Of a DNA stretch of 41,140 bases, positions 1 to 11,815 are shown piece by piece; positions within the stretch are counted from its first letter, which is position 1; each line of letters opens with the position of its first letter. The translations under genes and the position numbers were made by a program. The notes under the pieces were generated by a model. It was not told the DNA's origin and did not search any database. It saw nothing but the letters and a program-made list of their open reading frames with translations. Source of the DNA: Luminiphilus sp. (GTDB lineage Bacteria; Pseudomonadota; Gammaproteobacteria; Pseudomonadales; Halieaceae); NCBI GenBank assembly GCA_016778045.1, contig JADHQG010000010.1, positions 1-41,140 on the forward strand, read 5' to 3'.

Positions 1-431
1 CACAGACTGAATTGAAAAGTGGTGCCGCGATCTCTGAGCAGGCGTTATCGCCTCGGCCGGCGCTGGTGAACGTATGGGCCACCTGGTGTTACTCCTGCCG
101 CGTTGAGCACCCCTATCTCCTTGCACTGGCTGAGCGCGGTATCCCCATCTATGGACTCAACTACAAAGATGACTCCGCGAAGGCAGTGCAATGGTTGGAG
201 CAGCTGGGTGACCCCTATCGGCTCAACATTGTGGATACACAAGGCACTGTCGGCCTCGATCTGGGTGTGTACGGCGCCCCTGAAACCTATGTCATCGGTG
301 AGGATGGTCGCATAGCGCACCGGCACGTGGGTGTGTTGGATGAGGCTGTTTTTCGCCGTGATTTTGCGCGCTGGTTCCCGACGCAAGGCGCGTCTGAGGG
401 TGCCGAGGTGACGCAGGGAGGAAACGGATGA
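1..431 (+). CDS. ccmG: CcmG/DsbE, thiol:disulfide interchange protein (5' partial)
   Basis: This is the C-terminal part of a membrane-anchored, periplasmic thioredoxin-like protein that keeps apocytochrome c or CcmH thiols reduced during cytochrome c maturation. The frame is open to the left edge, so the membrane anchor and true start lie outside the window. Visible are the thioredoxin active site WATWCYSC, the family's NYKDD segment, and the cis-proline loop GAPETYV that is typical of CcmG. The middle of the CXXC is Tyr-Ser, whereas Pro-Thr or Pro-Ser is more usual. The stop overlaps the ccmH start by 4 bases (ATGA), which indicates one operon and translational coupling. Family assignment is firm; only the missing N-terminus is uncertain. 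Confidence 0.93.
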   Translation, partial: QTELKSGAAISEQALSPRPALVNVWATWCYSCRVEHPYLLALAERGIPIYGLNYKDDSAKAVQWLEQLGDPYRLNIVDTQGTVGLDLGVYGAPETYVIGEDGRIAHRHVGVLDEAVFRRDFARWFPTQGASEGAEVTQGGNG

Positions 432-886
432 AACACGTCCTTGCGACGCTCGTATGTCTGGCTGCGGTTGGCTTGTGTCACGCCGTGATCGAAACCTACG
501 AATTCACGTCCCCCGAACTGGAGGCCAGATACCACAGTCTAAGCCAGGAGCTGCGCTGCCCTAAATGTCAGAATCAGAACATCGCCGACTCTAATGCGCC
601 GATTGCGCGGGACTTGCGCGTTGTGCTGTATGAGCAACTTGAAGCGGGTGCGACCGATGATGAAATTCTCGATTTCATGGTTGCTCGCTACGGCGAGTTT
701 GTTCGGTATCGTCCGGGCGTTGATCAGAACACCGCACTATTGTGGGGCGCGCCGGCGATACTGCTAATACTTGGCGCCATAGGGTTGGCTTGGCATTTCC
801 GTCAACGCAGTGCTCAGCCTGTCACGCAACTCAGTGCCACTGAGCAGGCGGAGCTTGACCGATTGCTGAGAGATTCACCCTCTTGA
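428..886 (+). CDS. ccmH: CcmH, cytochrome c maturation apocytochrome thiol reductase subunit
   Basis: CcmH reduces or presents the CXXCH thiols of apocytochrome c to the CcmF haem lyase in the periplasm. The 152-residue protein has a signal peptide or N-terminal hydrophobic segment (residues 1-20, ending CHA), the redox motif LRCPKCQNQNIADSNA near residues 42-57, a three-helix domain, and one C-terminal membrane helix (about residues 104-122) followed by a short cytoplasmic tail. This is the short form, lacking the fused TPR domain of E. coli CcmH; that domain is supplied by the next gene, ccmI. It overlaps ccmG by 4 bases, with GGAGG just upstream of the ATG, and shares TTGA with ccmI. Confidence 0.95.
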   Translation: MKHVLATLVCLAAVGLCHAVIETYEFTSPELEARYHSLSQELRCPKCQNQNIADSNAPIARDLRVVLYEQLEAGATDDEILDFMVARYGEFVRYRPGVDQNTALLWGAPAILLILGAIGLAWHFRQRSAQPVTQLSATEQAELDRLLRDSPS

Positions 887-2088
887 GTGAACCGTTTTTA
901 TTGCTTGCGCTGAGTCTCATGGCGTCGGCGGTGGCTTGGGTGGTGGTTTTGCCGCGCTATTGGGTACGGAGAGGTGAAGCAGAAACCAACGCCGATTGGC
1001 TGCGCTTACGCCAGCGGGAGCTCGAGGACGAATCGCCCAGCTTGCAGGAGGAGGCGGCGCTCAGGCTCATCGACGATGGTGCTGACGAGACCGGCGTGAT
1101 GGCCTATGAAGGCCGCGCCTACAACCTCAAAGCGCAGGTATTGGGGGGGCTGTTACTGGTGGCCTTGGTGGTGGGGCTTTACCAGCAATTGGGTGGTTGG
1201 GAAGACGTTGAAATTGCCGACGCGCTCGCCAACTTGGAGACAGCCCAGCCTGACGATGTCATGGCGCTCATAGATCGGATCGAAGTCCGGTCGGAGGCCC
1301 GCCCGGATAATGCGGATTACTCGCTTCTGCTCGCCGAGTACTTTTTGTCGGGCAATCAACCGAATCAGGCTACGCGGTATTTTGATCGACTGGTCGAAGC
1401 GGGTGCCACATCGCCGGAGATCCTCGGCAAGGCGGCACAGGCGGAGTTTCTCTCCTCCGGAAGGATTTTGAGTGGGCAGGCTCGCGCTAGGGCCGAGCAG
1501 GCACTAGCCATGGACCCGATGCAGTCAACGGCTCTGGCGACGCTGGGCATGGCCGCATTTGAGGAGGCCGACTACGCTCAGGCAATCGAGTTTTGGCAGC
1601 GGTTGCGTACCCTCGAGGCGCCGGGATCACCGGGGTACGAAATGCTGGGTCAGGTGATTGAGCGCGCTCGGCAAGAGCTGGCGCAGTCGGGCCAAGCGCC
1701 ACCCGTTAGCTCTCCGGAATCGTCAGACGACGTCGCTGAAGCCTCTGATCCCGGACCCGGCGTTGCCATCGAGATACTGCAACCGGCGGGCGAGGACATA
1801 CCTGAGGGTGCGGTGATCTTCGTATTGGCGCGGCCTGAGGGGGCGGAATCGGGGATGCCAATTGCAGTGGTGCGTAGGCAGGTCAGTGCGTGGCCCCTGA
1901 GCGTGCGTCTGGATGATTCGACGTCAATGGCGGGGCAACTGCTGTCCGGCTTTTCTTCGGTGTCCATTGAGGTGCAGATTTCCATTAATGGTCAGCCTGG
2001 CCGCACAAATGCGCTCCTGTGGGCGCATGAGCAAACCGTGCGCGTGGGTCAGTCTGAGCCCCTGAAGCTCCGCCCCAGTCGCGATTAA
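883..2088 (+). CDS. ccmI: CcmI, TPR apocytochrome c chaperone
   Basis: CcmI is a bitopic membrane protein whose periplasmic TPR domain holds apocytochrome c C-termini for delivery to CcmH/CcmF. The 401 residues show a first membrane helix (about 3-23), a cytoplasmic loop, a second helix (about 86-104), then TPR-like helices (about 135-265, with the phrases ALAMDPMQSTALATLGMAAF and DYAQAIEFWQRL). A C-terminal beta-rich domain (about 295-400) resembles the CcmI C-terminal periplasmic domain. Translation most likely starts at TTG 883, sharing TTGA with the ccmH stop; no better start is seen before the first helix. It is the last gene of the ccm operon in this window and is followed by a dyad with a T-run. 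Confidence 0.92.
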   Translation: MSEPFLLLALSLMASAVAWVVVLPRYWVRRGEAETNADWLRLRQRELEDESPSLQEEAALRLIDDGADETGVMAYEGRAYNLKAQVLGGLLLVALVVGLYQQLGGWEDVEIADALANLETAQPDDVMALIDRIEVRSEARPDNADYSLLLAEYFLSGNQPNQATRYFDRLVEAGATSPEILGKAAQAEFLSSGRILSGQARARAEQALAMDPMQSTALATLGMAAFEEADYAQAIEFWQRLRTLEAPGSPGYEMLGQVIERARQELAQSGQAPPVSSPESSDDVAEASDPGPGVAIEILQPAGEDIPEGAVIFVLARPEGAESGMPIAVVRRQVSAWPLSVRLDDSTSMAGQLLSGFSSVSIEVQISINGQPGRTNALLWAHEQTVRVGQSEPLKLRPSRD

Positions 2089-2135
2089 TCGACAATATTC
2101 GCAACCAAACATAGTGTTGTTGCTCTGAAGCGGAT

Positions 2136-2156
2136 ACACTACATGTAGTGTTTTTT
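2136..2156 (+). terminator. Perfect 16-base palindrome plus T6: weak terminator or operator between ccmI and smc
   Basis: ACACTACATGTAGTGT (2136-2151) is its own reverse complement. It runs into six T residues (2151-2156). It can be read as an intrinsic terminator for the ccm operon with a 6-bp stem and CATG loop, but the stem is AT-rich and short. It could equally be a dimeric repressor site ahead of smc, 62 bases before its ATG. The heptamer TAGTGTT also occurs at 2112-2118, giving a second partial copy of the half-site. The remainder of the 125-base gap shows no convincing -35/-10 pair. Confidence 0.45.
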
Positions 2157-2213
2157 GCGTGTTGGCGGCGATTTGGCGTCCCCGGCATGCGCGATCGTTA
2201 TCCGGAAAAGTCA

Positions 2214-5200
2214 ATGCGCCTCAAATCCATCAAACTGGCCGGTTTTAAATCATTCGTTGATCCCACGACCGTCCAGTTTCCCGGCAACATGTGCGCGGTT
2301 GTCGGCCCCAACGGCTGCGGTAAGTCCAACATCATTGATGCTGTCCGGTGGGTGATGGGCGAGAGCTCGGCAAAAACCCTCCGTGGTGAGTCGATGACGG
2401 ATGTCATCTTTAACGGCACCACCAGTCGGCAGCCTGTCAGTCAGGCATCGATTGAGTTGGTGTTCGACAACACTCAAGGCAAAGTGACGGGCGAGTTCGC
2501 CGCTTACAACGAAATCTCGGTGAGACGGGTTGTCACCCGAGAAGCCCAGTCGGAGTACTACCTAAACGGTGCCAAGTGTCGGCGGCGCGATATCACGGAT
2601 TTGTTTCTCGGCACCGGTTTGGGGCCACGCAGCTACGCGATCATTGAGCAGGGTGTGGTCTCGCGACTGATCGAGTCAAAACCCGAGGAGTTGCGTGTCT
2701 TCATTGAGGAGGCCGCCGGTATCTCCAAGTACAAAGAGCGGCGGCGCGAGACCGAGAGCCGTATGCGTCGTACCGTCGAGAACCTGGAGCGGCTTACCGA
2801 TCTCAGGGACGAACTGCAGCGCAACCTGACCCACTTGGACCGGCAAGCGAGGGCCGCGGAAAAGTATGCCGAGTTAAAGGCTGACGAGCGGGTGGTGCAG
2901 AGCGAGCTCTACGCGATTCAGTGGCGGAATTTGAACGCGACGCGCGCTGAGGTGGCGGGCGAAATAGGTGCGCTCGACGTGAAGCGCGAAGCGGCCAAGG
3001 CCGAGGTCACTCACACGACCCGCGAAATCGAGACCCAGCGGGCGGAGCAAAGCGCCGCGACAGATGCTCTCAATCGGGCTCAGGAGCAGTTTTACTCGGT
3101 CGGCGGTGAAGTAACGCGGGTAGAACAAGCGCTGCGTTACGCGCAAGAGCGGCGGGGCGAGCTACAGAGAGACTTAGATCAGACCCGCTCGAACCTGGAG
3201 CAGACTCGCCAGCTGCTGGACACCGACGGCAAGCGGTTGCGGGATTGGGAGGCTGAGCTGGAGCGCGCGTTACCGGCCTTGACGGAGCTGAAGCGGGTCG
3301 CCAGCGAATCCTCCGAGGTGTTGTCCCGCGCAGAGTCGGACATACAGGTTTGGGCTCAGAATTGGGATGGCTTTAACGAGCGAGCCAAGGGACCCAGTCA
3401 AACTGCCGAAGTGCAGCAGAGCCGCATTAGCTATCTCGAGCAAGTGCTGACAAAGTTGCAAGAGCGCTTGCAGAAACAGCAGGCAGAGTGGGAATTGCTG
3501 GCGAGCGTTCAGGTAGAGGCAGAAGGTCCGCCTCTGCAGGTCAAGATCGAAGAGTCAGATCGCAACATCGAGAAGTACGAAAGTGAAGCCACTCGCATAA
3601 GAAAAGCACTAGCCGCTTCGCAAACAACGATCGAGCAGGCGCGCACAGAGCAGGATGATATCCGCTCGGGTATTCAGGAGACGCGGGGCCACATCGCCTC
3701 GTTGACTGCACTGCAGGAATCGGCGTCTGATGACCGGGAGCGGGCCGACCTGAATGACTGGCTTGAGACTTCATCGCTGCGCTCTCAGGGGTCGGTCTAT
3801 TCATCTCTCGACGTTGACCCGGGTTGGGAGACCGCTATTGAACAGGTGCTGGGAGACGCCCTGTCTGCACAGCTGTTAAGTGATACGGGTATCGATCAGA
3901 TGCCTGGTGTGGCGTCACTGCCTTCCGGGGCGTTCTTGCTGGATGATGCCATTGAGCCGCCCGCTGAAACATCTGGCACCCTGGCTTCCAGAGTCAGGGG
4001 GCCCGCCCGCATCCGGCATTGGATGTCTCGGATTAAGATCGCCAATGACCTTGAGGAGGCGACGCGGATGTGCGCCAGCCTGAAATCCGGCGACTCTGTG
4101 GTCACGGCGAACGGACATTGGCTTGGCCCTGGGTGGCATCGCAAGCGATCCGAGGCTGACGCCGCCGCCGGCATGATCGCGCGTCAGGCGCAATTGGATG
4201 GACTCAGTGCCGATCTCGCGCGCGCACGCGGACAGGCCACCGATATCGAAACACGCATTTCCAATTTGCTCAGCGAACGAGCGGAGCTGGAAAAGCAGCT
4301 GTCGCAAACTCAGCAGGCTCAGCAAAACCTGACGAATGAGCGTGCCGAGTGGGTTGCAGAACAGCGCGCAGCCGCGACTAAGGTTGAACAACAGCTGCAG
4401 CGCCGCAATCGACTGCAATCGGAAATGGATGAAACCCAGGGCCAATACGAGCAGGAGCAAGAAAACCTTGCCGGCGCGCGCGTCTCCTTGTCAGATGCGC
4501 TGGATCAAATGGAGATCGACCGCGCCGAGCGCGAACGATTGCAGCAGGAGCGATCTGCGCTGGGTGAATCACTGAGTGCGAAGCGAGAGGCATCCCGCGA
4601 AGCGGCTGACAACCTGATGCGGACTGATTTGCAGTGCCAGAATTTGAGCACTCAGATCACCACGTTGAAAGAGAGTATTGGCAGAATGGAGACGCAGGTT
4701 CGGGACCTGCAGTGGCGGGAGACGGAGCTCACCGATACGCTCCCCACCGGCGATGACCCCGACGCAGAAGCCAAAGCCCAGCTGGCCGAGTTGCTCGAGC
4801 AAAGGGTGCTGGCTGAAGGCGAACTCAATACCCAGCGGGAGCGTGTTGGCGACATCGAAGCCAGTTTAAGGCGGCTCGAAAAGGCGCGAATGAACCAAGA
4901 GCAGTCAGTACAGGGCATTCAGGCTGAAATCGAGCGATACCGCCTACAGGAGGCAGAGTCCGCGGTGCGGCTTGAGACGCTGGAGGAGGAAATTGCGCGG
5001 CGTGATGCGACCCCACAGGAGGTGGCCGCGGCATTGCCAGATGACGCCTCGGAGGCTGAGTGGCAAACAAAGGTCGAGCGCGCGGCAGCTCGCATCAATC
5101 GACTGGGCCCGATCAACCTGGCAGCGATTGATGAGTACGCTAAGGCGTCTGAGCGAAAAGAGTACCTCGATGCCCAAAACGCCGATCTTGAGGCGGCACT

Positions 5201-5717
5201 CGAGACCTTGCGGTCCGCGATTCGCAAAATTGACAAAGAGACCCGACAGCGATTCAAGGATACCTTTGATCAGATTAACACTGGATTCGCGGAGCTCTTT
5301 CCGCGGGTCTTTGGTGGTGGCACCGCCTGCCTGGAAATGACTGGCGATGACTTGCTGGATACGGGTGTGGCCATTTTTGCGCGGCCGCCCGGTAAGAAAA
5401 ACTCCACCATTCATTTGCTGTCTGGTGGCGAAAAGGCGATGACCGCAATTGCGCTGGTGTTCTCAATTTTTCAGCTCAACCCTGCGCCGTTTTGCATGCT
5501 CGACGAGGTGGATGCGCCCTTGGATGACGCCAATGTAGGGCGCTACGCGAGGATGGTGCGGGAAATGTCGGAGAAGGTGCAGTTCGTCTTTATTACGCAC
5601 AACAAAATTACAATGGAAGCAGCTGATCAGCTGATGGGGGTGACGATGCAGGAGCCTGGAGTATCTCGGCTCGTTACCGTGGATGTTGAAGAGGCAGCGC
5701 AGCTGGCTGCCAGCTAG
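2214..5717 (+). CDS. smc: SMC, chromosome segregation/condensin ATPase
   Basis: SMC forms a long coiled-coil dimer that, with ScpA/ScpB, loops and organises the chromosome in the cytoplasm. The 1167-residue length is typical. The N-terminal head carries Walker A GPNGCGKSN (residues 31-39). Two long coiled coils (about 165-500 and 660-1000) flank a hinge around 515-640. The C-terminal head has the signature LLSGGEKAMTAIAL and Walker B FCMLDEVDAPLDD. I chose ATG 2214 (MRLKSIKLAGFKSF), preceded by GGAAAAG at 2204-2210, because this is where family homology begins; an in-frame start at 2148 would add unrelated residues and overlap the palindrome. Presence of SMC argues against an enterobacterial MukBEF lineage. 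zipA follows 10 bases later. Confidence 0.97.
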   Translation: MRLKSIKLAGFKSFVDPTTVQFPGNMCAVVGPNGCGKSNIIDAVRWVMGESSAKTLRGESMTDVIFNGTTSRQPVSQASIELVFDNTQGKVTGEFAAYNEISVRRVVTREAQSEYYLNGAKCRRRDITDLFLGTGLGPRSYAIIEQGVVSRLIESKPEELRVFIEEAAGISKYKERRRETESRMRRTVENLERLTDLRDELQRNLTHLDRQARAAEKYAELKADERVVQSELYAIQWRNLNATRAEVAGEIGALDVKREAAKAEVTHTTREIETQRAEQSAATDALNRAQEQFYSVGGEVTRVEQALRYAQERRGELQRDLDQTRSNLEQTRQLLDTDGKRLRDWEAELERALPALTELKRVASESSEVLSRAESDIQVWAQNWDGFNERAKGPSQTAEVQQSRISYLEQVLTKLQERLQKQQAEWELLASVQVEAEGPPLQVKIEESDRNIEKYESEATRIRKALAASQTTIEQARTEQDDIRSGIQETRGHIASLTALQESASDDRERADLNDWLETSSLRSQGSVYSSLDVDPGWETAIEQVLGDALSAQLLSDTGIDQMPGVASLPSGAFLLDDAIEPPAETSGTLASRVRGPARIRHWMSRIKIANDLEEATRMCASLKSGDSVVTANGHWLGPGWHRKRSEADAAAGMIARQAQLDGLSADLARARGQATDIETRISNLLSERAELEKQLSQTQQAQQNLTNERAEWVAEQRAAATKVEQQLQRRNRLQSEMDETQGQYEQEQENLAGARVSLSDALDQMEIDRAERERLQQERSALGESLSAKREASREAADNLMRTDLQCQNLSTQITTLKESIGRMETQVRDLQWRETELTDTLPTGDDPDAEAKAQLAELLEQRVLAEGELNTQRERVGDIEASLRRLEKARMNQEQSVQGIQAEIERYRLQEAESAVRLETLEEEIARRDATPQEVAAALPDDASEAEWQTKVERAAARINRLGPINLAAIDEYAKASERKEYLDAQNADLEAALETLRSAIRKIDKETRQRFKDTFDQINTGFAELFPRVFGGGTACLEMTGDDLLDTGVAIFARPPGKKNSTIHLLSGGEKAMTAIALVFSIFQLNPAPFCMLDEVDAPLDDANVGRYARMVREMSEKVQFVFITHNKITMEAADQLMGVTMQEPGVSRLVTVDVEEAAQLAAS

Positions 5718-5727
5718 GGACGCGTCA

Positions 5728-9546
<3,819 letters not shown>

Positions 9547-9638
9547 GCTAGCTTGAGAGCTCGGGACATCTGGCAAGGCTTTGCAGGCATTTCGCGATGC
9601 TCTTGTGGTTGTTACAGGGCAGAGTGTCGCGGGCCAGA

Positions 9639-9671
9639 GTGTCATTGGAATGTCATACAACTGACATGTAA
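9639..9671 (+). promoter_or_regulatory. Pho box: three PhoB half-sites at 11-base spacing
   Basis: Three heptamers lie exactly one helical turn apart: GTGTCAT (9639-9645), ATGTCAT (9650-9656) and CTGACAT (9661-9667), separated by TGGA and ACAA. The known PhoB consensus is CTGTCAT repeated with 4-base AT-rich spacers, so this is a near-textbook binding array. A -10-like hexamer (TAATAG, 9669-9674, or overlapping TGTAAT) lies about 10 bases after the first two units, where PhoB substitutes for the -35 element. It sits 82 bases before phoB, indicating autoregulation by phosphate starvation. Confidence 0.82.
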
Positions 9672-9693
9672 TAGCCGCATGAAGGACATCCTC

Positions 9694-9725
9694 GGGAGAG
9701 ATCATGACTAGGGAGAGATCATGAC
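9694..9725 (+). repeat. 17-base tandem duplication of the phoB ribosome-binding/start segment
   Basis: GGGAGAGATCATGAC occurs at 9694-9708 and again, identically, at 9711-9725, separated by TA (period 17). Each copy carries a GGGAG Shine-Dalgarno element and an ATG with the same spacing. The second ATG is the phoB start; the first opens a minicistron (see 9704-9724). Confidence 0.9.
9704..9724 (+). CDS. Six-codon minicistron (M-T-R-E-R-S) overlapping the phoB start
   Basis: The upstream copy of the duplicated start segment reads ATG ACT AGG GAG AGA TCA TGA. Its stop overlaps the phoB start as ATGA (9721-9724). It has its own GGGAG at 9694-9698. A ribosome finishing here would be placed on the phoB start, so it may couple or boost translation. 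It may instead be a neutral by-product of a slippage duplication. Whether it is translated cannot be judged from sequence. Confidence 0.4.
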   Translation: MTRERS

Positions 9726-10431
9726 CGCGAAAAAAGTGCTGGTAGTGGACGACGAGACGAGCATTCGAGAAATGCTTCGGCTCGCACTGGAGATCTCTGA
9801 CTTCGAATGTATGGAAGCCGCCGATATTCATGAGGCATATCGGCTGATCACGGACGAAGCACCGGACATCATTTTGCTTGACTGGATGTTACCTGGGGGT
9901 AGCGGTATTGAGCTGCTGCGGCGTCTTAAAAAGGAAGAGGCGACCCAGACACTGCCGGTGATCATGCTGACCGCCAAAACCCATGAGGACAACGTCATAC
10001 AGGGGTTGGAGGTCGGTGCCGACGATTACATTACCAAGCCCTTCGCGCCCAAGGAGCTGATTGCGCGTATGAAGGCGATTCTGCGGCGAACTGCGAGTGA
10101 TGAGACGGGTAGTGAGCTCCGCGTTGGGCAGCTGGTTTTAGAGATTGATAGCCGCCGGGTTATGTTGGCCGATAAACCGCTTGAAATGGGGCCGACCGAA
10201 TTCAAGTTACTGCACTTCTTTATGTCACACCCTGAGCGGGCGTATTCCCGCGCGCAGCTGCTGGACCGGGTTTGGGGGGCAAATGTGTACGTCGAAGAAC
10301 GCACCGTCGATGTGCATATCCGCAGGCTCCGGAAGGCGCTGCAAGCAGGTGATGCGGTTTACGCGGATTTAATCCAAACCGTTCGTGGTACGGGCTACCG
10401 CTTCTCTCCTCGGGATTTGACAGTGACGTGA
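9721..10431 (+). CDS. phoB: PhoB, phosphate regulon response regulator
   Basis: PhoB is the OmpR-family activator of phosphate-starvation genes. The 236 residues comprise a receiver domain (1-120) with the acidic pair D10/D11, phospho-acceptor D54 in LLDWMLPG, T84 and K106 (TKPF), and a winged-helix DNA-binding domain (about 135-230) with PTEFKLLHFFMSHPERAYSR and the RTVDVHIRRLRKAL recognition helix. It starts at ATG 9721 behind the second GGGAG copy. It overlaps phoR as TGATG. A Pho box lies just upstream, consistent with autoregulation. Confidence 0.96.
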   Translation: MTAKKVLVVDDETSIREMLRLALEISDFECMEAADIHEAYRLITDEAPDIILLDWMLPGGSGIELLRRLKKEEATQTLPVIMLTAKTHEDNVIQGLEVGADDYITKPFAPKELIARMKAILRRTASDETGSELRVGQLVLEIDSRRVMLADKPLEMGPTEFKLLHFFMSHPERAYSRAQLLDRVWGANVYVEERTVDVHIRRLRKALQAGDAVYADLIQTVRGTGYRFSPRDLTVT

Positions 10432-11744
10432 TGACACCCGGCTTTCTCGTTCTGGAGTCGCGCCGTCTTGCAGCGGCATTGCTGGCCGCCGGTGCGATGT
10501 GGTGGCTCACACAGGACTGGAGGTTGGCTTTAGCGACGTTGGCCGTCGTCTTGGCCCTGCTTTGGGGGTGGCAGCTCGCAAAGGTCTACCGCTGGTTTGC
10601 CAACCCAGAGCAATTACCACCCATCTCAGACGCGGGCCTTGGCGGCATTCTTCGCGATGTCTATGTGCTCCGCAGCCGCGACACATTGGGTACCAAGGTG
10701 CCGGCCCGATCACAGCCTTATCTGAAGGACTCGTTGGCGTCTATGCGCGACGCTGCATTAATCATTAATTCAGATGGGCGGCTGGTGTGGTGCAATGATG
10801 CGGCCGAGTATCTGTTGGGCATTAAGTTCGAGGAGGAGGAGGGTAAGCCACTCTCTGAGGTCGTGCCGGGCAAGTCGCTAAAGCGTTATATGCGCGACGA
10901 AAATTTTCAGAAGCCTTTGCGATTCAAGCCTAGCCCTGACCCCGAATTCTGTCTGCAATTTGAGTTCTCGCGGTTTGGCGTCAACGACCGCTTGGTGTTC
11001 GTGAAGGATGTGAGCGAACAGGACAAGTTGGAGCGAATGCGACGAGACTTTGTTGGCAACGTGTCGCATGAGCTACGTACCCCGCTGACCGTGATCAAAG
11101 GCTACATCGAGACCCTGCAGTCGCTTGTGGCTGAGACGAACCCCACGTTGACGAAATCACTGGGTTCGATGGATACCCAGGTGGGCAGGATGGAGCGCTT
11201 GATCGAGGACTTGCTCTGGCTTTCTCGCATCGAGAGTGTCGAGGGTGAGCGAAAAGATGATCAGATAGACATGGTGCGTCTCTTGTCTGATGTCGGTGAA
11301 AGTTTGAGGGCCGCCTGGCCGGAGCGCGACATCGAGGTTGAAATTGAAAGCGCTCAGCAGATTTTGGGCAGTGCCAGTGAGCTGCGCAGTGCACTCAGTA
11401 ATTTGATCGTCAACGCGTTGAAATACAGTGACGGCCTGGTCACCGTAAAGTGGTCTGAGACGGTTGTCGGCCCTGCCTTGGCAGTGGAGGATGAGGGGGA
11501 GGGCATCGACGCCAAGCACATCCCCAGGCTGACAGAGCGCTTTTACCGGGTGGACAAGAGCCGCAGTCAGGCCACAGGCGGTACCGGACTGGGTTTGGCT
11601 ATCGTCAAGCATGTAGCGGTTTCTCACGAAGCAAAGCTTTTCATCGACAGTGAGCCGGGGAAAGGGAGCACCTTCAGGCTGGTATTTCCGCGAGATAGAG
11701 TTGCACTCGAAGCAAACCTGAGCGGAGCACCAGTTGCGCAATAG
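10431..11744 (+). CDS. phoR: PhoR, phosphate regulon sensor histidine kinase
   Basis: PhoR is the inner-membrane kinase/phosphatase partner of PhoB. The 437 residues show an N-terminal hydrophobic region of two closely spaced helices (about 10-50), a short PhoR-specific linker, a PAS domain (about 100-195, RDAALIINSDGRLVWCNDAA), HisKA with phospho-acceptor H213 in VSHELRTPLT, and a HATPase domain with the N-box NLIVNALKYS, G1 box DEGEGI and G2 GTGLGLAIVK. The lack of a large periplasmic sensor domain is normal for PhoR. The start is ATG 10431, sharing TGATG with phoB (GTG 10428 is a less likely alternative). No phoU or pst genes are adjacent; hisC follows instead. Confidence 0.95.
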   Translation: MTPGFLVLESRRLAAALLAAGAMWWLTQDWRLALATLAVVLALLWGWQLAKVYRWFANPEQLPPISDAGLGGILRDVYVLRSRDTLGTKVPARSQPYLKDSLASMRDAALIINSDGRLVWCNDAAEYLLGIKFEEEEGKPLSEVVPGKSLKRYMRDENFQKPLRFKPSPDPEFCLQFEFSRFGVNDRLVFVKDVSEQDKLERMRRDFVGNVSHELRTPLTVIKGYIETLQSLVAETNPTLTKSLGSMDTQVGRMERLIEDLLWLSRIESVEGERKDDQIDMVRLLSDVGESLRAAWPERDIEVEIESAQQILGSASELRSALSNLIVNALKYSDGLVTVKWSETVVGPALAVEDEGEGIDAKHIPRLTERFYRVDKSRSQATGGTGLGLAIVKHVAVSHEAKLFIDSEPGKGSTFRLVFPRDRVALEANLSGAPVAQ

Positions 11745-11759
11745 GGGCTGAATACCTGC

Positions 11760-11788
11760 CTGACTTTATTGATGCCAGCGGTTAGCAT
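11760..11788 (+). promoter_or_regulatory. Possible weak sigma-70 promoter for hisC
   Basis: CTGACT (11760-11765) and TAGCAT (11783-11788) are separated by 17 bases and lie 27 bases before the hisC ATG. Each hexamer matches the consensus at 4 of 6 positions. No terminator is visible after phoR, so hisC could also be read from the pho promoter. Confidence 0.3.
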
Positions 11789-11815
11789 GGCGCGCGAGCA
11801 AACAGGGTGTCTACG

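Noticed and set aside
2148-2213. 22-codon upstream extension of smc
   Set aside because: The canonical SMC N-terminus starts at ATG 2214 with a ribosome binding site; the extension overlaps the palindrome and T-run.
3915-5414. Long minus-strand open frames (181 and 156 codons) inside smc
   Set aside because: They are antisense to the coiled-coil and head of a well-conserved gene, show no recognisable protein or ribosome site, and arise from GC-biased third positions.
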